From NCBI GenBank assembly GCA_015523135.1, contig WAKY01000104.1, positions 1 through 5,150 of the forward strand: a DNA stretch of 5,150 bases, written 5' to 3'. Origin of the DNA: Candidatus Aciduliprofundum sp. (GTDB lineage Archaea; Thermoplasmatota; Thermoplasmata; Thermoplasmatales; Aciduliprofundaceae). Within the stretch, counting starts at the first letter, position 1. Each line of letters opens with the position of its first letter. Below, piece by piece: positions 1 through 5,150 of the stretch. Made by a program: the position numbers and the translations under genes. The notes below the pieces were generated by a model. The model made no database searches. It saw nothing but the letters and a program-made list of their open reading frames with translations, and was not told the DNA's origin.

Positions 1-562
1 CACTACCTCTCTTTGGCTCCTCTGCCACTATATAAAACAGGGGAGCAAGAATGAAGTTTGGTACTGAAGCATATATGAACGGAGTTCTCCAGCTCGCAAT
101 CACTCCGGCCATAATCATGCCAAATAGAGTGCCAAAGCCAAACGCAGTTTGTATATAGGAAAATCCCCTACCACGCTTATCTCCATAGAACATATCTGAG
201 ATGAGTGAGTAGCCGATGGGTATGATAGAGCCGATGCCAATGCCTGTAAAGAGCCTTAATGCAAGTAGCTCCCAGTAATTTTGAGCATAGGCTGTCAGAA
301 AGCATGGAATCTCGCCTAAGAGCACACCTAGAACAAGCAATTTTTTTCTTCCTTTTATATCAGAGAAGTATCCCCAAACTATTGTTATGAGTGCGCTGGT
401 GGCAACGAATATTGTAGATACAAAACCCATTTGAGTTTCGCTTATTCCAAACTCTTGCATAATCTGCTGGTAGTTTGGTGGTAGAAGGTTCTGGTCAGCC
501 ATTAAAAATGCTGCCATAAGAACTAATAAAATTATGGATGCAGCTCTCCTATATTTATTCAT
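1..562 (-). CDS. MFS transporter, N-terminal half (3' end beyond the window)
   Basis: This is a major facilitator superfamily permease in the cytoplasmic membrane; 187 codons are visible from the ATG at 562 with no stop before the left edge. About six hydrophobic segments can be seen (roughly residues 8-25, 44-64, 75-93, 99-121, 136-157 and 160-180), that is, the N-terminal half of a 12-helix protein. The family loop motif A between helices 2 and 3 is clear at residues 64-74 (GYFSDIKGRKK). Helix 4 has the usual arginine followed by a glycine-rich run (RLFTGIGIGSIIP, 103-115). The ATG is supported by a GGAGG seven bases upstream, and it overlaps the end of the GH57 gene by 8 bases, so the two are probably co-translated. 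The context beside alpha-galactosidase and galactokinase suggests uptake of a galactoside or galactose, but sequence motifs alone do not fix the substrate. The MFS call is very secure; the sugar substrate is inference. Confidence 0.93.
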   Translation of the reverse strand, partial: MNKYRRAASIILLVLMAAFLMADQNLLPPNYQQIMQEFGISETQMGFVSTIFVATSALITIVWGYFSDIKGRKKLLVLGVLLGEIPCFLTAYAQNYWELLALRLFTGIGIGSIIPIGYSLISDMFYGDKRGRGFSYIQTAFGFGTLFGMIMAGVIASWRTPFIYASVPNFILAPLFYIVAEEPKRGS

Positions 563-1640
563 TTTCTCTCCTCCATTCCTCGTATATGGCTCTAAAAGCA
601 TCCAACCTTCTTTCCGGTATGGACTCCCATCCGCGAGCATCACTATTCTCGGCCATAAATGCATACTCTCCCCTTGCATTTTGGGTAAGCATATTTAATC
701 TTCTATTATCCTCATCCTCTCTCCATATGCGTAAAGATTTGTCTGGAGCCCATGAAGAGGTTTTTAGGTAAAATTTTCTCTCACTCATAGGCAATCTGGA
801 TGGAAGCACCATTTTCATATTATTATTCTTTATGAAATCAATCAGGGCGCTTATTTTAAGAACCTTGCCCGCAAATGGCATGTATCCAAAAAACTCAATA
901 TCCGTGCCGTAGAGCATAACATCTTTTATGGGGTTTAGCCATCTGGCAGCTTTTTTCTCATTCATAAGTGGAAAATGCCCAAGAGAGAGCAAGATGGTTA
1001 TATTTATGGGCTGCCACACAGGAATACCCACAATTTTTTTCACACCTTTAACAAGGGCTTTTCCTCCGAAAACATAAGATAAGGATCTTTTGAGTTTATG
1101 CAAACCCAAAAAATAATTGAGGTATTTTCTCTCGCCGCGGGAAGCTTTGATTAACCTAATGTATGGTACTTCAAAATTTTTTATTGCAGTATTCATATAT
1201 TTTGAGAATAGAAGCGCCTCTCCATCCACAAAAACATGCTCAAATTTTAAATCTTTGAGAATTGCAGGAAGTATGGGGTCATAGGCCAATTCTGGGGGCC
1301 AGAAAGAGATAGGTTTTATTTCCAATAACTCTTCTTTTATTTTCGCATCTCTCTCAACCTGCTCTTTTACTCTATTTAGAGAAAGAAGGGGTAAAATGGC
1401 ATGAGAATAGGAAGTGCCTGTGATTTCTATCAATCCGCTCTCAATTCCATCTTTTATCTCTTTAATTAAATCTCTTGGAATATGAGATAGGGTGAATCCT
1501 GTTATGTTTAAGGCAAAGGGCACATCTCTTTTTAAAAGTGCACTTATGGTTGGTTTGTAAGATTTATTTATCACCCTCTCCATCTCTTTTTTCGGTATCT
1601 CTGCGTATTGAAGGTTAGCATGGAAAATTAATGAACGCAC
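555..1640 (-). CDS. GH57 glycoside hydrolase, probable alpha-galactosidase (GalA type)
   Basis: This 361-residue protein with no signal peptide is probably a cytoplasmic enzyme that removes alpha-linked galactose from oligosaccharides. GH57 motifs appear in order: FHANLQY at 6-12 (motif 1), GTSYSHAILPLL at 75-86 (motif 2), FWPPELAYD at 113-121 with the expected nucleophile E117, and YGTDIEFFGY at 244-253 with the expected acid/base D247. A conserved tail follows (TSSWAPDKSLRIW 294-306; ENSDARGW 331-338). Length and positions of E117 and the aspartate match, from memory, the Pyrococcus furiosus alpha-galactosidase GalA (about 364 residues), whose gene also adjoins galactokinase. That neighbourhood favours galactosidase over the amylase and glucanotransferase members, which are usually longer. 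The start is GTG at 1640, chosen because a GGGGTGA lies just upstream and the protein then begins with motif 1. It overlaps the end of galK by 13 bases and the MFS gene by 8. Family is secure; substrate is well supported but untested. Confidence 0.93.
   Translation of the reverse strand: MRSLIFHANLQYAEIPKKEMERVINKSYKPTISALLKRDVPFALNITGFTLSHIPRDLIKEIKDGIESGLIEITGTSYSHAILPLLSLNRVKEQVERDAKIKEELLEIKPISFWPPELAYDPILPAILKDLKFEHVFVDGEALLFSKYMNTAIKNFEVPYIRLIKASRGERKYLNYFLGLHKLKRSLSYVFGGKALVKGVKKIVGIPVWQPINITILLSLGHFPLMNEKKAARWLNPIKDVMLYGTDIEFFGYMPFAGKVLKISALIDFIKNNNMKMVLPSRLPMSERKFYLKTSSWAPDKSLRIWREDEDNRRLNMLTQNARGEYAFMAENSDARGWESIPERRLDAFRAIYEEWRRENE
570..574 (-). promoter_or_regulatory. Shine-Dalgarno site of the MFS gene
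   Basis: On the minus strand GGAGG lies seven bases before the ATG at 562, inside the last codons of the GH57 gene. It is the clearest ribosome binding site in the window and decides the start of the transporter despite its 8-base overlap with the upstream gene. Confidence 0.8.
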
Positions 1641-2683
1641 TCTCTCACCCCATCCGAAGAGCTTACAACAAAGTATCTTGCATTGTGAGGAAATATCCTC
1701 TTGTACACTTTTAATATTTCATCACCTATTTTTGATGGCTCTTCTGTAAATATTGCAAAGGCAGAGCCCCCGAATCCCGCTCCTGTTAGTCTAGCCCCAA
1801 GAGCACCGTATTTAAGCGCGTTTTTAACGAAGAAATCGAGCTCCGGAGAGCTTACACCATAATTTTTTGCCAGATCCCAATGTGCCTCCGTAATGATATT
1901 TCCAAACTCTTGTAAATTCTCATTTTTCAATGCATCTCTTGCCTCTACTACCCTTTGATTTTCTCTAATTATATAACCTAAAAATCTTCTTTGTAATTCC
2001 TGCAATTTGTTGAGGTTTTTAAGCTCCGCATACTTGGAACTTTTCATCCCTAACTCGTTCAATGTTTTTTCTACAATCTTTCTTCTCTTTGCATACTCAG
2101 AATTGGCAAGCTCTCTTCTAACTCCTGTATCAAAAATCAGGATATACAATTTTGGAAATGGCACATATTCATAGTACAAATTTTCAGTGTCTATAAAAAT
2201 AGCGTATCCTCTTTTTCCTAATGTTACAGCCATCTGGTCCATAACTCCGCAGGGCACTCCAACGAATTCATTCTCCGCTTCCTTTGCTAAAATTGCCTCT
2301 TCCATTTTTGACAGTTTTAATTTATACTTCAAATTTAGGAATTCAAGAACTGCGAGCTCCAAGCTTGCTGAAGAGCTCAATCCAGAGCCAATTGGCAAGT
2401 TTCCGTATATTTTTCCTCTTAGTCCCTGAAGATTGTGGTTATGTTTTAACAATATCCAGAAAATGCCTTTGATATAATCACTCCAATCATTCTCCCTTTT
2501 TAAATTTTGTAGATAGAATGATTTTTTGCTCTTCAAATTCTCCGAATAAATTTCTACCAATGATGCTTTCTCTCCCTCCAAGAAAGTGTAAAGATTTATG
2601 GCCATTGGCATAACATAACCTAAGGAGTAATCTGTATGCTCTCCGATCAAATTAACTCTTCCTGGAGATGCGATTTTAAGCAC
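1628..2683 (-). CDS. galK: galactokinase
   Basis: Galactokinase phosphorylates alpha-D-galactose with ATP to galactose 1-phosphate, the entry step of the Leloir pathway, in the cytoplasm. All GHMP-kinase motifs are present: the galactokinase signature GRVNLIGEHTDY at residues 8-19, the ATP-binding loop LPIGSGLSSSAS at 96-107, the catalytic-base aspartate D149 in CGVMDQ, and motif 3 LTGAGFGGSAF at 299-309. The length with the GTG start at 2683 is 351 residues, close to the archaeal norm, and the N-terminus MLKIASPGRVN lies just ahead of the signature, as in relatives. An in-frame TTG at 2704 would add seven residues but has no Shine-Dalgarno sequence. A TATA-like element about 25 bases before the GTG would give a leaderless message there. 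The gene lies 30 bases after the dehydrogenase and overlaps the GH57 gene by 13 bases. galT and galE are not in the window. The function is secure; the exact start is less so. Confidence 0.95.
   Translation of the reverse strand: MLKIASPGRVNLIGEHTDYSLGYVMPMAINLYTFLEGEKASLVEIYSENLKSKKSFYLQNLKRENDWSDYIKGIFWILLKHNHNLQGLRGKIYGNLPIGSGLSSSASLELAVLEFLNLKYKLKLSKMEEAILAKEAENEFVGVPCGVMDQMAVTLGKRGYAIFIDTENLYYEYVPFPKLYILIFDTGVRRELANSEYAKRRKIVEKTLNELGMKSSKYAELKNLNKLQELQRRFLGYIIRENQRVVEARDALKNENLQEFGNIITEAHWDLAKNYGVSSPELDFFVKNALKYGALGARLTGAGFGGSAFAIFTEEPSKIGDEILKVYKRIFPHNARYFVVSSSDGVRECVH
1645..1651 (-). promoter_or_regulatory. Shine-Dalgarno site of the GH57 gene
   Basis: On the minus strand GGGGTGA sits four bases before the GTG at 1640, within the galK coding region. 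It is complementary to the usual archaeal 16S rRNA 3' end. The spacing is slightly short, but there is no in-frame ATG nearby, so this site supports a GTG start and translational coupling to galK. Confidence 0.6.
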
Positions 2684-2704
2684 TAAACTAAATCTCTCTG
2701 GCAA

Positions 2705-2712
2705 TATTTAAA
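2705..2712 (-). promoter_or_regulatory. possible internal TATA box ahead of galK
   Basis: On the minus strand AAGTTTAAATATTG lies between the dehydrogenase stop and galK, with the TTTAAATA core at these positions. Its centre is about 25 bases before the GTG at 2683, the spacing expected for archaeal transcription starting at the start codon. This would allow galK, the GH57 gene and the transporter to be expressed without the dehydrogenase. AT-rich sequence makes chance matches easy, so it is only suggestive. Confidence 0.4.
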
Positions 2713-2713
2713 C

Positions 2714-3652
2714 TTATATGTAATCCTCTCTCCTCACCACATTTCTCGGCTTACCTTGGGCAAATAGTTTTATGTTCTCTGCAGCCCAGATTGTTAGCTC
2801 GTCCCAGAACCCTTCGTATGAGCCAGCACAGTGTGGGCTTAGAATGACATTTGGAAGTTTCTCAAAGGGATAATCTTGCTTAAATCTCTCACCATAATGC
2901 CACCAAGCGTCTAGGGCTGCTGTGAAATTTTTATTTTCCTTCAAGAATTCGTATAGGTCCTTCTCAACTATAATTTTCCCACGAGCTATATTTACCAAGA
3001 TTGCATCTTTCTTCATAAGATTCAATTTCTCCTTATTTATTAACCCCCTCGTGCTCTTTGTTAGAGGCAGAGCTAGAACTACAATATCTGAATTTTCAAG
3101 CAAAAAATCAATCTGCTCCACTGTGCCAACGAATATGAAATCATCACAAAAACCGCATTTTCCGCTGCGGCTTATTCCCATAAAGCGGGGGTGAAAGCCC
3201 CGAAGCATTGTAGTTAGGTCCCTAGCAATGTTTCCCAAGCCAATTAGCCCTACTATTTTACCCCTGAGCAGTTTTGACTCTACCATCTGTGGAAAATTGC
3301 CCTTGAGCATCTCGTTGTGCCTATAAATTGTCTTCTTTAATGCCGCAAATATTAACGCAACGGCATGCTCAGCTACACCCCATGAATTGCCTCCAGAGTT
3401 TGTGCAAACAATGACATTTTCAGGGATTTTCTTAAAATTATAATGGTCCACGCCTGCAGAGAATGCCTGAATCATCTTTAAATTCTTCAATTTTGGAAGT
3501 ACGCTTTCCAATTTTCTCCAGCTATGCGCTAAAACAACCTCTACGGAACTCAAGAACTCATCATCTGCATCTTCCAAGCATCTAACATCAAAATCTTCTA
3601 GCATTTTTTTCAATAATTCAAATCTCTTGCATTGCAGGGCCAGAACTTTCAT
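2714..3652 (-). CDS. D-isomer-specific 2-hydroxyacid dehydrogenase family protein
   Basis: This 312-residue cytoplasmic oxidoreductase should interconvert a 2-oxoacid and a D-2-hydroxyacid using a nicotinamide cofactor; the substrate cannot be named. The Rossmann motif GLIGLGNIA is at 135-143. The family arginine is R224 in NIARGKIIVEKDL, and the catalytic histidine is H274 in LSPHCAG. After the second Rossmann strand the sequence reads GISRSG (159-164), with S161-R162 where NAD-specific members usually have an acidic residue, which suggests NADP(H). The usual DVxxxEP stretch that carries the catalytic glutamate reads DAWWHYGER (248-256), so that glutamate is missing or shifted, perhaps to E255. 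The ATG at 3652 gives a normal family length. The frame stays open to 3838, but the extra 62 codons do not look like the family and would run into the divergent gene. A TATA-like palindrome about 25 bases upstream supports a leaderless start. It is first in the leftward operon. Glyoxylate/hydroxypyruvate reductase or phosphoglycerate dehydrogenase-like activities are possible. Confidence 0.9.
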   Translation of the reverse strand: MKVLALQCKRFELLKKMLEDFDVRCLEDADDEFLSSVEVVLAHSWRKLESVLPKLKNLKMIQAFSAGVDHYNFKKIPENVIVCTNSGGNSWGVAEHAVALIFAALKKTIYRHNEMLKGNFPQMVESKLLRGKIVGLIGLGNIARDLTTMLRGFHPRFMGISRSGKCGFCDDFIFVGTVEQIDFLLENSDIVVLALPLTKSTRGLINKEKLNLMKKDAILVNIARGKIIVEKDLYEFLKENKNFTAALDAWWHYGERFKQDYPFEKLPNVILSPHCAGSYEGFWDELTIWAAENIKLFAQGKPRNVVRREDYI

Positions 3653-3670
3653 ATAAAAGCATGATTGGAC

Positions 3671-3684
3671 AATTATTAATAATT
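3671..3684 (-). promoter_or_regulatory. probable TATA region and palindrome of the leftward operon
   Basis: A perfect 14-base AT palindrome (AATTATTAATAATT) is centred about 25 bases before the ATG at 3652, the distance expected between an archaeal TATA box and a leaderless start. No Shine-Dalgarno sequence precedes that ATG, which agrees. The symmetry could also make it a regulator binding site overlapping the core promoter, but AT-rich palindromes of this size do occur by chance. Confidence 0.5.
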
Positions 3685-3696
3685 TGTGTGAGAAAA

Positions 3697-3712
3697 TTTT
3701 TATCTTATAAAG
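3697..3712 (+). promoter_or_regulatory. probable TATA region of the rightward TPR operon
   Basis: The plus strand reads TTTTTATCTTATAAAG here. The first half (3697-3704) is centred about 25 bases before the GTG at 3726, and no Shine-Dalgarno sequence precedes that codon, so a leaderless message is likely. The second half (TTATAAAG) is a better TATA match, but would place transcription near 3733 and favour the ATG at 3738. The zinc-ribbon cysteines argue for the GTG. Confidence 0.45.
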
Positions 3713-3725
3713 TACTATATTACTT

Positions 3726-4586
3726 GTGAATTGTATAATGTGCGGGCGAGAATCTAAGCGTCCTGTGTGTGAGGAATGCACCCATAAGATTATGGAAGAG
3801 TATCCATTTTTGATGAGAAAGAGCTTCATCGCGCCCAATAAGATTTTTGAGCTTGAGGAGGCGATTGAAAGAGGAATAATAAGTGATGAAAATCTTATTG
3901 CTCTTAATGATATGGCAAGAAAGGGGTTAAATGAAGAGGAGGTGGATTTTGAAATATTAGCAAAGGCAGCATTATTCTTCCATAGCAGATATGCTTTCTA
4001 CCTTGAAAATTTTGAGATTAGCCCCGATTACTATCTTTCCCTTGCAGAATTGTTCGCTCAGAGGGTTGAGGGAGATGCTGGCAAATTTTTGAGGTACAAT
4101 ATTTTGAAAGAGAGAGGCAATTTAAGAGGAGCTTTGAAATTGATTGACTCCTTAGCAAAAAGTGGTAAGAAAGAATACCTTCTTGAGAAAGCAGATCTTT
4201 TGCTTGAATTGGGAGATAAGGATACTGCACAAAGATTGTATATGGAGGTTTTAGATGATGCACCCTCTTGGGAGCATTTTGCAGACACCCTTTATTCCAT
4301 GGCAGAGTACGAAAGTGCAGCCGAAGCGTACATGTATGTGGCAGAATTGAATCCTAAGGATGAGGTGTATTACAAGCTTGCTCTCTCCCTTGTAAAGCTT
4401 GGAAGGCACAAGGATGCCATTGAGTATTTGGAAAAAGCAATAAGCAAGAATAGGTACCATCTTGACTCTTACATTCTTCTTCACCGCATATACAAGGAAT
4501 TGGATATGCAGGAGGAGAGAAAGAAAATAGCGATGAGGATGAAAAGAGCGGGATTTGATGCAGAGCTCTTGGGGGTGGATCGATGA
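3726..4586 (+). CDS. zinc-ribbon and TPR-repeat protein of unknown function
   Basis: I cannot assign a specific function to this 286-residue soluble protein. It opens with a compact four-cysteine zinc ribbon, C3-x2-C6 and C15-x2-C18, followed by an acidic, mostly helical region (about 20-118). From about 120 to 273 there are four to five tetratricopeptide-type helix pairs, for example at 149-180, 181-210 and 211-245 (LALSLVKLGRHKDAIEYLEK is the clearest). TPR arrays usually bind other proteins, and short archaeal zinc ribbons bind proteins or nucleic acids, so an adaptor role is plausible. The GTG at 3726 is chosen because the next in-frame start, ATG at 3738, would remove C3 and break the ribbon. 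The gene is transcribed away from the galactose block and overlaps the next gene by four bases (ATGA), so the two products are probably made together. No membrane segment or signal peptide is seen. Confidence 0.88.
   Translation: MNCIMCGRESKRPVCEECTHKIMEEYPFLMRKSFIAPNKIFELEEAIERGIISDENLIALNDMARKGLNEEEVDFEILAKAALFFHSRYAFYLENFEISPDYYLSLAELFAQRVEGDAGKFLRYNILKERGNLRGALKLIDSLAKSGKKEYLLEKADLLLELGDKDTAQRLYMEVLDDAPSWEHFADTLYSMAEYESAAEAYMYVAELNPKDEVYYKLALSLVKLGRHKDAIEYLEKAISKNRYHLDSYILLHRIYKELDMQEERKKIAMRMKRAGFDAELLGVDR
4571..4578 (+). promoter_or_regulatory. Shine-Dalgarno-like site of the downstream Mrr-like/TPR gene
   Basis: GGGGGTGG lies four bases before the ATG at 4583, within the last codons of the zinc-ribbon/TPR gene. 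It supports the start within the ATGA overlap and translational coupling of the two genes. Confidence 0.5.
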
Positions 4587-5150
4587 TTGAAGCGGTGGAG
4601 AAGATGAGCATGGAAGAATTCGTTCGTTTATGCAATCGCCTTGTATCCGAGATGGGGTTCAAGATAAGAAATAGCGTTTATAGAGAGAATATTGCAGTTT
4701 TTGATGCTTACATGCCCATTCCTGGTAAGAGCCTCCACTATGTCATAATATTTCTGCGTAAGCCCAAGGTTACCAAGGATGAAATTCTTGAGCTCATTGA
4801 TGTGGAGAGCGTGGAGATTAAATGGATGATCATTACAACGGGAGAATTTGAAGAGAAGAATTTAGGAGAGGACATAACCATTATGGATGGCAAGGATTTT
4901 GAGAGATTGCTTGAGGAATTCGGCTTGAAAGAAGAATTTAACCGTTTGGAAAGGGGCAAAGAAGCTAGGGAGGGCAGGTACCTTCCCAGTGCAGGAGAGT
5001 TAGAATCAATGCTTCAGTGGGCTAAGGAGTTCTTGGAGCAGGAGAATTATGATAAAGCAATGGAGTATGTGGATAAAGCTTTAAATATAAAAACTACCCC
5101 GGAAGGTATGAAGATAAAAGCAAGAATACTGCAAAAGATGGGAAAGTATG
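4583..5150 (+). CDS. Mrr-like nuclease-fold domain fused to TPR repeats (3' end beyond the window)
   Basis: 189 codons are visible with no stop before the right edge. Residues 9-114 follow the pattern of Mrr-type restriction endonuclease-fold domains: an N-terminal helix (MEEFVRLCNRLVSEMGF), a strand ending in D41, a strand YVIIFLRK at 53-60, then IITTGEFEE (83-91), and IMDGKDFERLLEEF (100-113). The last two match the Mrr pattern TTGxF ... I-x-DGxxLxxLL. Where active members have Q/E-x-K on the middle strand this one has I56-x-L58, so cleavage activity looks lost. From about 139 a TPR unit begins (AKEFLEQENYDKAMEYVDKA, 147-166), and another seems to start before the edge. It is coupled to the zinc-ribbon/TPR gene by a four-base overlap. 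The TPR part is fairly clear; the Mrr-like assignment rests on remote motifs that I read by eye. A DNA-binding or scaffold role is possible, but no function is assigned. Confidence 0.8.
   Translation, partial: MIEAVEKMSMEEFVRLCNRLVSEMGFKIRNSVYRENIAVFDAYMPIPGKSLHYVIIFLRKPKVTKDEILELIDVESVEIKWMIITTGEFEEKNLGEDITIMDGKDFERLLEEFGLKEEFNRLERGKEAREGRYLPSAGELESMLQWAKEFLEQENYDKAMEYVDKALNIKTTPEGMKIKARILQKMGKY

Noticed and set aside
538..771. 77-codon open frame on the plus strand
   Set aside because: It lies antisense to the GH57 and MFS genes, which have clear family motifs; composition and lack of motifs mark it as a shadow.
2187..2472. Two overlapping plus-strand open frames within galK
   Set aside because: Both are antisense to conserved galactokinase motifs and show no recognisable protein pattern.
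2684..2704. TTG start for galactokinase at 2704
   Set aside because: It adds seven residues absent from typical archaeal galactokinases and has no Shine-Dalgarno sequence. It remains possible, but GTG 2683 fits better.
3186..3202. CGGGG/CCCCG hairpin with a 7-base loop
   Set aside because: It lies within conserved dehydrogenase coding sequence, has no T-run, and is probably incidental.
3653..3838. N-terminal extension of the dehydrogenase frame up to 3838
   Set aside because: The extra 62 residues do not resemble the family, would overlap the divergent zinc-ribbon gene by over 100 bases and would swallow its promoter. ATG 3652 gives normal length and has a TATA-like element at the right distance.
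3738..4586. ATG at 3738 as start of the zinc-ribbon/TPR gene
   Set aside because: It would delete C3 and leave a three-cysteine ribbon. The second half of the TATA region would suit it, so it is not excluded outright.
4018..4662. Several minus-strand open frames of 76-102 codons opposite the TPR genes
   Set aside because: They mirror the codon structure of the TPR coding sequence and have no start signals or motifs of their own.

Overview
The window looks archaeal. Arginine codons are mostly AGA/AGG and ATA isoleucine codons are common. Two genes start where a leaderless archaeal transcript would start, about 25 bases after a TATA-like element, while genes inside the operons have Shine-Dalgarno sequences of the GGAGG/GGTGA kind. 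The GH57 enzyme and galactokinase resemble those of hyperthermophilic Euryarchaeota, from memory of the Pyrococcus/Thermococcus proteins. The mix of leaderless and SD starts and the TPR genes would suit a thermophilic euryarchaeon such as an Aciduliprofundum-like (DHVE2/Thermoplasmata) lineage. That placement is inference, not something read from a marker gene.

Layout: two divergent gene blocks are separated by a 73-base AT-rich promoter region (3653-3725). Leftward block, in transcription order: a D-isomer-specific 2-hydroxyacid dehydrogenase (3652 to 2714), galactokinase galK (2683 to 1628), a GH57 alpha-galactosidase-type glycoside hydrolase (1640 to 555), and an MFS transporter running off the left edge (562 to 1). 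The last three are tightly packed, with overlaps of 13 and 8 bases. A second TATA-like element just upstream of galK may start transcription there too. Rightward block: a zinc-ribbon plus TPR protein (3726-4586), then, by a 4-base ATGA overlap, a protein with an Mrr-like nuclease-fold domain and TPR repeats that runs off the right edge (4583-5150).

How it works together: the transporter could bring in a galactose-containing sugar, the cytoplasmic GH57 enzyme would release galactose, and galactokinase would make galactose 1-phosphate for the Leloir pathway. galT and galE are not in the window. The dehydrogenase at the head of the block has no obvious place in that pathway. The rightward pair has no assigned function. 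Its second gene carries what looks like a nuclease fold that has lost its catalytic residues, and this is the least explained part of the window.

No tRNA, rRNA, CRISPR array, insertion sequence or convincing terminator was seen. No gene-free stretch exceeds 300 bases.
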